Positions 37,401-54,752 are shown, numbered from the stretch's first letter. The stretch: 64,000 bases of DNA from Liolophura sinensis (GCF_032854445.1 NC_088295.1:9535385-9599384); one strand, 5' to 3'. A program made the numbers and translations. Notes: generated by a model from the sequence alone, not told the origin.

Positions 37401-37743
37401 AAAGAGACATTTAAATCTTGCTTTAAATTGAGTGTAAAATAAATTCTGTCTCAAATATAGTTATATTCTTTCAACCTGAAAGTTGACTCTTATCATATCC
37501 ATGAGTTGAAGAGTTAAAAGTCTTGACCTATTCTTGTGGTCAGTTACAAGTGATAAAGTAATTCTTGGTTTTGTTCATTTTTCATTTGTTAATAATAATG
37601 TGTGCTGAATAGTAATATTTGTTAACATACATATGGTTTTGTTTATATTTCAGTTTCCTTTATGTGATGGAACACATAACAAGCATAATACTGAAACTGG
37701 AGACAATGTAGGACCAGTTGTTTTGAAGAGAAGAGGAAAATAA
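34446..37743 (+). CDS. CISD2: CISD2-like CDGSH iron-sulfur protein (complete, 3 exons)
   Basis: Exons are 34446-34542, 37049-37257 and 37654-37743, giving 131 residues (human CISD2 is 135). Residues 1-32 resemble the CISD2 N-terminus ([20 protein letters not shown]). A single membrane segment follows at about 37-57, then a cytosolic CDGSH domain. The 2Fe-2S ligands are the three Cys and one His of C95-x-C97 and C106-D-G-T-H110 ([16 protein letters not shown]), and the C-terminal region includes TGDNVGP. The N-terminal extension before the membrane segment makes this CISD2 (Miner1/NAF-1 type) rather than CISD1. Family members sit in the ER or outer mitochondrial membrane and act in redox signalling, calcium handling and autophagy. 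Intron 1 (2506 bp, phase 1) holds SINEs. Intron 2 starts with GCAAGT after AAG, a GC-AG intron that splits the cluster-binding motif. The start codon is set by homology at the N-terminus. Confidence 0.95.
34800..34941 (+). mobile_element. SINE family A, 3' half, diverged
   Basis: It starts within the body (TGGCTTTCTCTCCGGTCGTG) and runs to ATACCAGTCAAATAAT. It lies in CISD2 intron 1, 42 bp before a complete copy in the same orientation. Confidence 0.85.
34983..35254 (+). mobile_element. SINE family A, full length, with 14-bp target duplication
   Basis: Complete element in CISD2 intron 1, sense to the gene, with an intact-looking head and a tail CAAATAAATAAATGAAACAAA. The flanks TTCAAGTGCTATTA at 34969-34982 and 35255-35268 are identical. 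Confidence 0.95.
36531..36580 (+). mobile_element. SINE family A, short 3' remnant
   Basis: AAAATTCTTGAGTATGGCAT, then a diverged ACCAGT-like word and AAATAAATAAAT, in family order. It lies in CISD2 intron 1 and the call is tentative. Confidence 0.5.
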
Positions 37744-40010
37744 TAGAAACTTTATGTGTATCTAGTGCTATTTCCAAGTACCGTATGTATAAGGTTAGTT
37801 CATTAGTGCTGTTGTAGTGCAGAGATTTGGGCACAAGAGTAACGTTATGAAAAAAAGTAGAATTTATAACCTGCCCATGGAACATTGAATCTTCTGAAAA
37901 CTTAAAGGATTAACATTTACATAAAACCAGTTTAAATTTTGTGATTTTTTTGGCCAAAATCTATTAGGTGCTAAATACAGTGGACCTTCCCATTCTGTTT
38001 TGATGTACCCTAATTCTTCTAAGTTTTGGGACAGATATTAGCAGTGGTGAAAGTAGAATATTACATGTCTTTACCAGCTTTTTGGAAAATTAAAGATATG
38101 AGTATGTTATTCATTAGATGGTCTAACCATGTGAGAAAAAGAAACTCAGTATTCCTGCTATAATTACATGCATATTGGCTAAAAAGAGCAGACCAGGTGT
38201 TCCAAATTTTAGAACAATTAGGGTATATGCTGTGATTAATTATTTTTGGTTTTCAAAGGACAGGTTGGTTTTTAAAGCAGAAGTATGATTTACCAAGTAA
38301 ATAACTATGATAGAGTAGAGAATTACATATTTTGGGGGAAAAGACATGATATAAAAATCCAAGGTGTTGTCTTGATAGCTTTTGATATTTGGCATGTCTG
38401 AAGAAGTTAAAAAACCTTGTATGGAAAAGAAAACTTGAAGTCCCAGGAGGGAGAAAGTGAGAGAGAAATACAGTATGTTCAGACTGAATCCAGAATATTG
38501 TATTTTCTCATCTATATAGCCTTGATAAATTTCGTGTCATTGATGATTTTTAAGTTTTTCATTGAAATCCAGTGGGAGGGATTCCATAATTCCATCAGTG
38601 TATATATTTGTGCTTAGTTTACATTGTAGCTAGCTCCAACTGCAGTATTATAGGATATGACAACATGGGACTTGGTTCATTTATTAAGACAGTTGCAGAT
38701 TTTCTTCAGTTAGAATCTAGATGTGGAAATATGCAGCTAGTGTTGCAATATCAAAACCGAGTTTATATCTTTGATTTTCTTATGGGTACATGTGTTTTTG
38801 AGAAACTATTTGTTACTGGTGGGATATACATGTGCCTTAACAGGAAAATGGCTGCAATAAAAAAAATACCCGGAAACTAAATTTGCTATTGAATTGTCAA
38901 ATTACCCAACAAATTAATATCATCAGGAAAAAGTATGTAAGCAATCTCATAACTTTTCTTTGTCCATAACCATTATGTATGATTCAATTTTAACATAAGT
39001 ATTTTTTTATTTTAAATTAGCATATATTTATATCAAATATACTTGATTTCAATTTACCAAAGAAAGGAGAAAAAAATTGTTTGCAAATTTTAAAGCTACT
39101 GATTACCTCTATTTGAAGTATTACACTTCTGTCCTGACCACCTTGTGTTGTTGAACAGCTGAACTGCCCTGCTTTTATTACATATTAAAGTTTATGGGGA
39201 GGGTAAGGGCTTTATTTTTGAATATTAATGTTAAATGCTTTTAAGATGCATAATTTCTTTAGAACGAACAGATATATATGGTATCTGAGGAAGTATTATT
39301 TGCTTCTGATATCCTAAATAGTAATTAAACCAATACTCGTCGCTAGCCCTGAGAGGCTCAGCAATAAGAAGTCTAAGGCATCGTGAAGGGACACAACTCT
39401 GCTGTCCCGATGTTACATGTAGAATGTACTTGGGAATGGCGAATTGTTAAATGTAACTTTGTGATATACATGTTGCTTAGTGGTATTTTGTGATTATTTT
39501 GAGTATAAGATCAGTACAGAACCTTCAGTGTACATCTGATAATTGACTTTTGCGTGTAATTTTCCAGGGTGAAAGGACGATGGTGATAGTAGTGTTAGTT
39601 TCTCACCAGCCTGTCTGTTTACCAGTAGTATGTGTATCTTACTGGTTTTACTTCAGATCATGAGGTCATAATACCGTTTCTGTATCCATTAAGTTGGATT
39701 TCGTTGAGGATCTTTAAAGTGGCAGTTGATGAGGATAATTACCAAGCCACCCTTTCTCGGTTAGCTGTACTTTGTGTTATCAGTACTGCAGTATTTTGGA
39801 TCTGGAAATACTTTTGTATGTTTTATACGGAGATGAACATTGTTATTGGTGATGGTTGCCAAAGTGTGAAATTATAAATTTGTATAACAGGAAATATATC
39901 AATTCACCTCTGTCTGCATATCAACCATTTGAGAGTTCTGAGCAGATCAGATACCGTTGTGATTGGTTTTGTTGATCAAAGAAATAAAGAGATGTTAATG
40001 CAAGATGAAT
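37744..40010 (+). other. Probable 3' UTR / downstream region of the CISD2-like gene
   Basis: Long AT-rich DNA with no exon. Candidate poly(A) signals are AATAAA at 38856-38861 and at 39983-39988. Composition changes near 40010 to less AT-rich DNA, which would fit a transcript end near 40000. Transcript data would be needed to fix it. Confidence 0.35.
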
Positions 40011-40264
40011 CGGTGCGGAGTTATATTGGTGTACGATCATTGCATCAGCGAGAATAACTCACCAAGTTACGCCGCATAGGCACGTTTCCTGTTATAGGCC
40101 ACCTTGGTGAATTCCCCGCGCCATGAAATTTACAAGGTGTGTCTATGAAAGAAACGCGGCTCCGCACAGCGACTGTTGTATGAAGAATGATTACCCAGAT
40201 CATGGCAGTCACTAAACCTCTAACTAAATTTGTCATTGCACTTACTTCTGAAAATCCATTGTTT

Positions 40265-40500
40265 GTATTTATTTCTTTATCTATTTATGTATTTGTTTAT
40301 TTTATTCGTGTTTTACGCCGTACTCAAGAATATTTCACTTGTACGACAGCGGCAGAACCCGGGGATAAACCCACGATCTTCGGAAAGGATGCTTGCATAC
40401 ATTCCCACGCACGAGAGGAAGTCGACATGAGCTGGACCGGAACTCACAGCGATCGCATTGGTGAGAGGACCATTGTGCCGCGGTGGCACACTAAACCACT
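40265..40500 (-). mobile_element. SINE family A, diverged near-full-length copy
   Basis: Minus orientation: TATTTATTTC...TTTATTTTATTCG tail, GTGTTTTACGCCGTACTCAA, then the body with a deletion, and a head remnant (GCATTGGTGAGAGGACCATT, GCCGCGGTGGCACAC). Confidence 0.8.
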
Positions 40501-43480
40501 TCGGTCCCTCATTGGCAGTAAGTTTAACATCATGTATGGTGATATGGCTGACTAGCAGGAATACTATGTGGCGATCTTGGTAATGAGTCACTGAGTCATT
40601 GGCGACGCGATCACCTGGAAGTGACTTTCCGTTGCCAGTCGGCACACACACAAGCCTATTCCACCTCCATGGTCTAAGTTACCCCAACTAGCTACTTTAA
40701 CTCTTTACACTTTCAAGAAGAACAGACATATTGGTACAAAGAATTTTATCAATGCGCGTGCCCTACCGGTACCGAAACTGGATACAAATGTCTGCATGTC
40801 AAGAATTACTTTCCCGGATTGTTTCAAAACGTTTTGTTTTGAATTGAAGCTTCACCATGACCATTAACAGATCGAATTCGAGTTCTTGTTTTGGATTTGA
40901 AAGAGGGCAACAAAATCTTCTTCAGTTCCACTACATACAAGGGTTCCTATTCCAGGGATGTTGGTTCATCTGGTTGCTTGAATTTCTTATTAAGAACATC
41001 TTTGTGAAATTTATGATTATTTCTTTAGGTACAAATTGTGCCTTCCTTTTGAGTTATCTACTTGTTGTCGTATGAATACGACTATATGCAGGAATTATCG
41101 AAAAGTAATCCTCACCAGGCTCGATTTTTCTTATTCAGTAAACTGTGTGTTTATGATCTGCTAGCTTTAAACAACCCATATATAGTCAACTCAATCAAAG
41201 ACATATATCCACCTTTGCTGGATTAAAAGAAAACTACAGGCTTTCCATGCAGTTGGTATACATGCATATCTTATCTGGACTGCTATTTATACAAAAGACC
41301 AAAATGGTTTGCTATCACTTTACACGCGGTAAGAAATTTGTCACTGCAGCTTTACAACAGTAAGGGTGTGAGGAGCTCGTCAGCACGCGTACACGAATTG
41401 CGCAACCGTATGTGAATTACATGTACGCCACCTATAAAAAAAAAAGGTTGAATGGAGTGGGGGAGATATAATACTGTTACCAACTGGTATTTAATCGACC
41501 GTTGTTCGTAGCCTATTTTTATCGTTACAACAAACTCAGCAGAGAGATCCATACATGCAAGATCGACTGAATCTGTAAGCTAACTCTGTATGTGTTACAG
41601 TAATCGGTGATGGAGACGAGACTGGACCGTTGTAAATTTATGGTATGTTTTGCAACGGTCCATACATAATCAGATCTCATAATGAGTCTTTGGGAGCATT
41701 TTAATGACACCAGGGATCAATAACAGCATGCAGCTTCAGTATGCAATAACAGCAGTTTTGAGATCATTGGGACAAAGTTTCTTTGGGAAAATGACTTTCC
41801 CCTCACTCTGGTTAGAACATGCCTTCACGAAGCCTTTTGACTCGGCGGACAAAACGTGTGCAAGGAGGTTAACACGATTGTAAGACATCGACATTCCCGC
41901 AGATTTAATAAGGTCGTCATCGAACATAACATCGTTTGTACCTTTTTTCCAGAGCATTCTCTACATTTTACAGTAATTTAGACCCTATATCCTAGCTGCA
42001 TGTATATGCCATTGCCCTCCATTGCCTTAATCAATGATTGTTGTCAGATATTCGCGCTTGGCTCAACCAACCTCACTTCTAATATTATTCTTACCCGACC
42101 CATGTCCCTATATGCTTCCCTTGCCTCCAAGTGACGCTTGACCCAATTACAATTATATGCTTTTTGTTCGAGGTATCAACGACCTCATCACCCATACTTG
42201 TTTATCGCACTGTTTTGTGAATATCTGCATGAAGCAGACCTTCGTAAAATGTCGAATGCCATGCGTAATTTGGAGCTGTTCGTTCTGTGAGTATATCTTT
42301 GGAAATGTATATATTCGTACACGTATCCATCCACACCTGGACCACTTTGTCTGTTTGCTCGTGCATGCATCTTAATGAATGTCAGCCAAACATCACTGCA
42401 CGTGTCATCGTCAGCGCAGGTTTAACGTTATACCGTGCTGAGTTACAAAAACGTAGATTAAGAAGAATTCGTTTTTAAACTGTTCCTCCTCACATGCATG
42501 TCGTTGACAGTGGTCGGACGATTGTCTCCACATTTCTGAACAGCTTTAACCAAAAATCCTCCAAAGCGCGTTTTCGCATGAGCTTCTTTGGTGTTAATCA
42601 GTCTTTTTATGACCTTTTTCAGTTTTTCACCTTTTATTGATTTTTGAGCCGCCAACATGTGGTGAATTCTTTCATGCACATATATGCGCAATGCCAAGTC
42701 GACACTTTAATATGCAACAACTTTTCCCAGCCTTTGGTGACGAACGCTTATTTGTCGAGTTTGTCAGTTCACCTTTTTAGTTATGTTCAATTTTCCTGGG
42801 AACTTTGTCCTAAAATGAGCCAGGTATAACTTACTACACTAAAACAAATACGAAAACAATTTTACTAGATGTGGGAAACGAATCTGTAAAAATGGTTGAA
42901 ATCTTTACGTCGAATTAACAGATATTCGTATACCAGCCGTCAACCGTCTATTTTCGCACACCTCAAACCTCAAACGAGATGTAACGATACAGTATTCACT
43001 AGAAATTGTTACTTCGCCGAAAAACGCCTTCAGAAGGGTTCTTACTCTGTCTGCTATTCTTGCAGTCCTACCAGAAGCTTAACTTAACATAACAAAGCGT
43101 AAGTGTGTATATGCCTGTAGGTTACATGGCACAATCGACGAAGTCGCATAAGGGAATCCCTTTCCACCATTATGATACTATTTACTAATTCATTTGGTTC
43201 TTGGTTAACGCCTTGCATACTGGAAAATCTTTCACGTATACTATCGCGTTCACGTTTACGGGTACAGAAACCGGGAAGTGTCGGATATAAACCACCAATC
43301 TGTGGCAAGTTACTGGTGTACTTTTCCATGTCTAATGTACAAATATGCACACCATATTGATGTTGCACAATGGGAATTAAAGAGTGACCGTTCCTTAGCA
43401 TTACGGCACAAGGCACACCCAATGTTTTAATGTTCAATGTGCTAGAAAACATGCAAATATGGCTACAAAACTATTGTTAT
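40501..43480. other. Intergenic, nothing recognised
   Basis: Several frames of 60-120 codons are open but none has recognisable homology, and no repeat is evident. Confidence 0.5.
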
Positions 43481-43920
43481 ACACCGCGCAACGAAGTTAG
43501 AGAGGGGAGGGCAAACTGGAGTGACCCTGTCTGTCCGTCTGTCTGTCTGTCTGTAGGCACAATTTTATCCATGCATCTCCTTCCAAACTTCTCCGCAGAT
43601 TTCGGTGAATCTTACCATACACCTTGCATACCATCTGAACTTGCATGCTTAAGTTTAATGGCAATCGGGTAATTATTTTCATGATCAACCCCATTTAAGA
43701 CTTATGGTGTAATAGTGATTTTTCATGTATTCAGATTTTGCCCATGCAACTCTTCCTAAAGTACTGCATGCACCTATTTCCATGAAATTTAATAAGCATA
43801 CATCTTCCCTATCATCTAATCTTGCGTATGCTTCAGTTTAAAATCGGGTTATTGTTTTTATAATTACTCTCGCTCAGATACTTAGTGCACTAATGGGTTT
43901 ACATGTACGCTGTTTTCTCT
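43481..43920. repeat. Dispersed-repeat-like block with (TGTC)n and diverged duplication
   Basis: It starts CAACGAAGTTAGAGAGGGGA, contains a CTGTCTGTCCGTCTGTC microsatellite (43527-43554), then two diverged copies of a roughly 180-190-bp segment. Both carry a GCATAC/CATCT...CTTGCAT(A/G)CTT...GTTTAA order followed by an ATCGGGT word. It looks like an interspersed repeat, but the family is not identified. Confidence 0.45.
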
Positions 43921-43969
43921 TTTGATTGGTACATTTCTCCGTTTCAAAAAAAGAGGTTGGCATGAAAAG

Positions 43970-44057
43970 TGGAGGAGGAGGGGGGGGGGGTACTGAACAT
44001 ACATTTATGTTGCCTCCACCCCCTCTCCCACCATTTTTTTTTTTTTTTTTTTTTTTG
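43970..44057. repeat. G-rich and poly-T low-complexity tracts
   Basis: A GGAGGAGGAGGGGGGGGGG run is followed after about 45 bp by about 24 T residues. It lies 250-340 bp upstream of the first UBE2D start codon. Confidence 0.9.
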
Positions 44058-44205
44058 CGGGCACCGGTACCCCTGGTCTCGATGCTTTCTTCCTACGCCA
44101 TTGAGTTGAGTTGAAGGATTTCGTTCCTGGATGCAAGGACGGTTTTGCCCCTTTGGCTAGAGGAAACAACTGATTGGCTTACACCGTCCATGACATGCCT
44201 TTGAT

Positions 44206-44259
44206 CCACTTGGGGGCGCTATCTTTTGTTGACCTTGATGGCTAGTGCGCGCATGCTCA
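44206..44259 (+). promoter_or_regulatory. CTCF-like site plus CGCGCATGCTCA box, UBE2D copy 1 promoter
   Basis: CCACTTGGGGGCGCTA at 44206-44221 closely matches the animal CTCF core (CCACNAGGGGGCGCTA). GCGCGCATGCTCA at 44247-44259 resembles a half-preserved NRF-1 palindrome (GCGCATGCGC). Both lie 56-109 bp before the ATG. The same pair in the same order precedes the second UBE2D gene at 57977-58023. Binding is inferred from motif likeness only. Confidence 0.55.
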
Positions 44260-44314
44260 GGATCCAAGTGCTGGGACGAAAAGGCTACAGGGGCATCTTA
44301 AAAATCGGCAGAAT

Positions 44315-48853
<4,539 letters not shown>

Positions 48854-51091
48854 CCGAATTTCTATTTAAGGTTGGTAGAAATCTTTATCTTCAGTCATTT
48901 TCTGTTTTCTTTATTAACATGTTATTCCTCTTCGTCCTCTCTCTGTAGAACAATGATGTTTTTGGGATCTGGAAGCGAAGCCCCTATGGGGATGTTTCTG
49001 AGATGGTCAGAATTTTCCACCAATTTACCGAAGCAGTTCCACCTTTAGAGTGTTCTGCCGCGGTGTGTTTTAGCGTCTCCTTAGGTTTTCTTCTATGTGG
49101 GTATGTACACCCGACTAGAGCATCGTTATTGTGAAACACAATACTTAGTTTATAAAATACCGGTCAAATTATGTTGCTAAGCAATAAAAATTTAGTGTTG
49201 TCTGTTCGCACTCTTTAACTGCATGTTACAAAATGGTGGCATTTCCAGTAATTCGTCAAGGACATGATTAAAGAAATGATTGGTGCAGTTAGTGACGGCT
49301 CTTGACAAGTAAATAAGTTGACGAGCTGGTAAAATTTTGAAAGCTACAAGTCCTCTTTGGCTAGGGAAAATTTTGGTAGGGGTATTTACAACAGGAGTAT
49401 AGGGGTCAGTATGACCGGGAAGATGAAAAGAAAGGGTGGAAGGAATACCATGATTACAATACGTGTATGACGCTGACAAAAGTGTTACGTGGTGTCAGGG
49501 TTAGGCATGCTTTGAGTTTCTCCTAGAAAGCTGAATATAATCTACCACACCAGGTTTAATATTGCCGAAATGGTCATTTGTTGCTGGTTAAAATAACGTT
49601 CAATTAAAATTATGTACCCCAGTCTTAAGCCAGGTCACATAGTTCATTGACTCAGTTCTTTGGTGGCTGCTAGCTCACTGTACTCAACAGTTTCCAGTGT
49701 TGGATAAAGGACATACCCATCAAACCATTACACTATTTTTCTTGGGTACATTTGAAATTTTATGCGCGAAACACACATGCTTGACTTAAATTGATCTACA
49801 AGTGCATCTCAAGTGCATCTGAATTAAATCAGCTCTGGCTCAAACCATTGTTTTGGGTTATTTTGCTTTTCTTTTTATGATTGCTGATTTATTATGATTG
49901 CATTTGTTTAAGATTTCCAAAGAATTACCTCACTAAATTCTGGTATGAAGTATGAATGAAATATTTATGAATCAATTTAATGAATAATCTGAACAATAAT
50001 TCTGGTTTTCATTTCAGCAATTTACCTTTCGTCATTGGTGTCCTTCCTTGGGAGGCTCAACTGTGTGTGTGTGTGTGTGTGTGTAGAATCCCAAACTACA
50101 ACTCTAAAGAACTGAGGAGTTTCATCATGTTACTCTGAAGTGATTCATTACAACCCTACCATACAGTACACCTGTCCAGGAGATATTACTTGGGTGCCAA
50201 GTATTAGACTTTTTACTCCATCATGGAAATTTTTATATGGAGACTCTTTAGATGTCTGTACAGAGCAACAGAAGCAAATGTTTTTTGTAGCTGGGATCTG
50301 TTAAGTGACTTAAGTGCCACTGTCCTTACTCATCCAGCTTCACAAATTAACGCACACACAATTCTGACATCCTTGATCAACACAAAGCAAATAGTGCTTG
50401 AGTATTAATTGCGTATGATAGTGACCATGCTGTTATGTCAAGGAAAAGTCTGACAGTTGCACTAGTCCAGAATTGGTCGCAGAGAAGATGTTGTACTGAT
50501 TGTAAGTACTTCTCTAAGTCATTGATAAGCAACTTCATGTGCAGTTAAATTATAGTAGAAAATAATCTGTTATTATTCTGTTATATGATACATGTACTTT
50601 ACCTGAGATATGAGTAAACATCACTGTGAGACCTCAAAAACTTTATTTCAACTTTTGAAATGAGAGAATTTAAGTATGTGCTCAAAATTTACCTCAATTG
50701 CACAGACATGACTCACTGGCATTTATTAATGTTTTGAATTAGGTGAAAAGATTTTTACATTGTGCATATAACGATTTGTACGAAATTTGACTGACTTTTA
50801 TATTGTCTTGTTATAATGGTTAGATTTCCATGGAGATTTTATTGTTCTTTAACATAATAAATATAAAGTTTTAAGCAGTGTTCATTATTCAGGTGAATTC
50901 ACCCAATCGAAATCCTCAGATCTCTTCATGGCCATCAAATAAAAAAAGGGAACTTATTTAAGATATAAACCATTGAGATTTTGAATATTTTCAAAAACTT
51001 TTCTTGTTAAATTACATGTATGCTTGAAAAATATTTCAGTGAATGCGCTTGTTAGGTTAAGGAGGGTACATACATGTACATATATTTTTTC
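48854..51091 (+). other. 3' UTR and downstream region of UBE2D copy 1
   Basis: No further coding exon. The candidate poly(A) signals are AATAAA at 49183-49188 and at 50856-50861. A pyrimidine tract ending in CTCTCTCTGTAG|AACAATG at about 48948, with a weak donor-like AAG|GTTGGT near 48869, could mark a small 3' UTR intron. A (GT)n microsatellite lies near 50065-50084. Confidence 0.4.
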
Positions 51092-53530
51092 TTTGCCGTG
51101 TTAAGTTTGGTGGCATTAGAGAGATAGGCTATGTGATTTGTTCGTCATGTTGAGTTTGATGGCATCAGAGAGATAGGCTATGTGATTTGTTTGCCATGTT
51201 GAGTTTGATGGCATCAGAGAGATAGGCTATGTGATTTGTTTGCCATGTTGAGTTTGGTGGCATCAGAGAGATATGCTATGTGATTTGTTCGCCACATTGA
51301 GTTTGGTGGCATCAGAGAGATAGGCTATGTGATTTGTTCGCCGTGTTGAGTTTGGTGGCATCAGAGAGATAGGCTATGTGATTTGTTCGCCACGTTGAGT
51401 TTGGTGACATCAGAGAGATAGGCCATGTGATTTGTTCGCCATGTTCAGTTTGGTGGCATCAGAGAGATGGGCTATGGGATTTGTTTGCCGTGTGGAGTTC
51501 GGTGGCATCAGAGAGATAGGCTATGTGATTTGTTCGTCATGTTGAGTTTGGTGGCATCAGAGAGATAGGCTATGTGATTTGTTTGCCACGTTGAGTTTGG
51601 TGGCATCAGAGAGATAGGCTTTGTGATTTGTTCGCCGTGTTGAGTTTGGTGGCATTAGAGAGATAGGCTTTGTGATTTGTTCGCCATGTTGAGTTTGGTG
51701 GCATCAGAGAGATAGGCTATGTGATTTGTTTGGTGGCATCAGAGAGATAGGCTATGTGATTTGTTTGCCATGTTGAGTTTGGTGGCATCAGAGAGGTAGG
51801 CTATGTGATTTGTTCGTCATGTTGAGTTTGGTGGCATCAGAGAGATAGGCTATGTGATTTGTTCGTCATGTTGAGTTTGATGGCATCAGAGAGATAGGCT
51901 ATGTGATTTGTTCGCCATGTTGAGTTTGGTGGCATCAGAGAGATAGGCTATGTGATTTGTTCGTCATGTTGAGTTTGATGGCATCAGAGAGATAGGCTAT
52001 GTGATTTGTTCGCCATGTTGGGTTTGGTGGCATCAGAGAGATAGGCTATGTGATTTGTTCGCCATGTTGAGTTTGGTGGCATCAGAGAGATAGGCTATGT
52101 GATTTGTTTGCCACGTTGAGTTTGGTGGCATTAGAGAGATAGGCTTTGTGATTTGTTCGCCATGTTGAGTTTGGTGGCATCAGAGAGATAGGCTATGTGA
52201 TTTGTTCGTCATGTAGAGTTTGGTGGTATCAGAGAGATAAGCTATGTGATTTGTTCACCATGTTGAGTTTGGTGGCATCAGAGAGATAGGCTTTGTGATT
52301 TGTTCGCCATGTTGAGTTTGGTGGCATCAGAGAGATAGGCTTTGTGATTTGTTCGTCATGTTGAGTTTGGTGGCATCAGAGAGATAGGCTTTGTGATTTG
52401 TTCGCCATGTTGAGTTTGGTGGCATCAGAGAGATAGGCTATGTGATTTGTTCGCCATGTTGAGTTTGGTGGCATCAGAGAGATAGGCTATGTGATTTGTT
52501 CGTCATGTTGAGTTTGATGGCATCAGAGAGATAGGCTACGTGATTTGTTTGCCGTGTGGAGTTCGGTGGCATCAGAGAGATAGGCTATGTGATTTGTTCG
52601 CCATGTTGAGTTTGGTGGCATCAGAGAGATGGGCTATGGGATTTGTTTGCCGTGTGGAGTTCGGTGGCATCAGAGAGATAGACTATGTGATTTGTTCGCC
52701 ATGTTGAGTTTGGTGGCATCAGAGAGATAGGCTATGTAATTTGTTCGCCATGTTGAGTTTGGTGGCATCAGAGAGATAGGCTTTGTGATTTGTTCGCCAC
52801 ATTGAGTTTGGTGGCATCAGAGAGATAGGCTATGTGATTTGTTCGCCTTGTTGAGTTTGGTGGCATCAGAGAGGTAGGCTATGTGATTTGTTCGCCTTGT
52901 TCAGTTTGGTGGCATCAGAGAGATAGGCTATAGGATTTGTTTGCCGTGTGGAGTTCGGTGGCATCAGAGAGATAGGCTATGTAATTTGTTCGCCATGTTG
53001 AGTTTGGTGGCATCAGAGAGATAGGCTTTGTGATTTGTTCGCCACATTGAGTTTGGTGGCATCAGAGAGATAGGCTATGTGATTTGTTCGCCTTGTTGAG
53101 TTTGGTGGCATCAGAGAGGTAGGCTATGTGATTTGTTCGCCTTGTTCAGTTTGGTGGCATCAGAGAGATAGGCTATGGGATTTGTTTGCCGTGTGGAGTT
53201 CGGTGGCATCAGAGAGATAGGCTATGTGATTTGTTCGCCACGTTGAGTTTGGTGGCATCAGAGAGATAGGCTATGTGATTTGTTTGCCACGTTGAGTTTG
53301 GTGGCATCAGAGAGGTAGGCTATGTGATTTGTTCGCCATGTTGAGTTTGGTGGCATCAGAGAGGTAGGCCATGTAATTTGTTTGCCATGTTGAGTTTGAT
53401 GGTATCAGAGAGATAGGCTATGTGATTTGTTCGCCATGTTGAGTTTGGTGGTATCAGAGAGAAAGGCTATGTGATTTGTTCACCATGTTGAGTTTGGTGG
53501 CATCAGAGAGATAGGCTGTGTGATTTGTTT
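51092..53530. repeat. 2.4-kb minisatellite, 49-bp unit, about 50 copies
   Basis: The unit is GAGAGATAGGCTATGTGATT followed by TGTTCGCCATGTTGAGTTTGGTGGCATCA, 49 bp. Copies are mostly 90-100 percent alike, with recurrent variants (GCTTTGTG; CCGTGTGGAGTTCGG; CCTTGTTCAG). One unit near 51725 has an internal deletion. A block of five different variants starting at 52731 is repeated starting at 52976, 245 bp later (5 x 49), so a higher-order repeat is present. The unit length is not a multiple of three and no long frame is open. It lies between the two UBE2D genes. Confidence 0.97.
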
Positions 53531-54704
53531 TAAATGGCCCACCACTGCTGGTAAGGTCAGGGACAATTTAGTTCTCCCTTATAAAGTTAACATTCAGGTT
53601 CATGTTCCATGTCTTTTGGGTCAAACATCAGATTCAGGAATATCTTACCAGTATAGACATATTTATTTATTCATCTGTCATGGATTTAGCAGGTCTAAAT
53701 CGTTTCACACTCCAGTAAGCACTGATATCCATTCATGTAAACCTAGTTTATTTATGACACACAAAGTTGTTTTGTTTTTTTGTTTTTTTTTTTGGTTGTT
53801 TTGTTTTATTTTTTTGTTATGACATTATTGTGTGTTTATTTTCTGTGTTAAATATTTAGGGAGGATATTTAAAGGCATCATTTTCCCCAACTCTGGTTTG
53901 TTGTGATATAACATTTTAAAACTTTATTATTCTGTTCTGATGGTGTAAAGTCAATGTTATGTTTAGAAAGCGTATATACAATTTACCACTTGTAAAGAAT
54001 ACTAACAGTTTGTAAAGGCAAGCACAATTTTGCAAACCATTTTCAAAACATAGCTCCTGGTATATCCTTTTGGTGATAAGTTGTGATTTATTTCCAAGCA
54101 CAAGACATTTTCAGTATTGAATTCATGTTATATAAAAACTGATACAGGTCATTTGCATTTAAATAACTTTTGAATATTTAAAACTTGTGTGAACAAATAT
54201 ATACTGTTGAATTCCAGAATTTGGACAAAGTTCAAACACTCTAGGTACGTATGTTGTGTGGTACAGTCCAGATCTGTGTACTAAAGTACTAAGTTAACAA
54301 AAACAGTGATAGGATGAGTTGAACATCATTAAATTGTCCCTGTCTCGGATTGCCTCGTGTTGTGTTTTCGATTTATATTCAACCACGTTTTGAATAATTC
54401 GTCATTATCTCTAAAGAAAGAAGTTGCAGACATGGATATAACTGCCTATTCGATGACTGGGAAATTGAAATCATTCGTTTAACATCATGTCTTCTCATCA
54501 AAAGTAATCTGAAATAAATGAGTCACTGATAATGAAAACAAAAACTACACTGGCCTGTGTTAGGTAATTGTTCCAGTACCACTCTCCTCTGTAGGAAGAC
54601 TTCACTGCTTTGTGCTTTTACCTCCGCAGAGTCGGCGTAGTGTTTCCTAATTCAGTCCTCCATGTGTTAAATCTCACCCTTCATTTCAGTCCTCCACTGA
54701 CTTA
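53531..54704. other. Intergenic, nothing recognised
   Basis: AT-rich DNA with T-rich low-complexity at 53768-53818. No exon supported. Confidence 0.5.
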
Positions 54705-54752
54705 GTGATTGAGGTTTAACACTACATTGGAAATATTTCAGCCAAGCAGTGA
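54705..54752 (-). mobile_element. SINE-like 3' tail fragment (family C), diverged
   Basis: GTTTAACACTACATTGGAAA then TATTTCAGCCA is the reverse complement of the block at 7798-7860 with a few substitutions. Confidence 0.5.

Noticed and set aside
51092-53530. CRISPR-like repeat array
   Set aside because: Units are contiguous 49-bp tandem repeats without unique spacers, in a eukaryotic genome.
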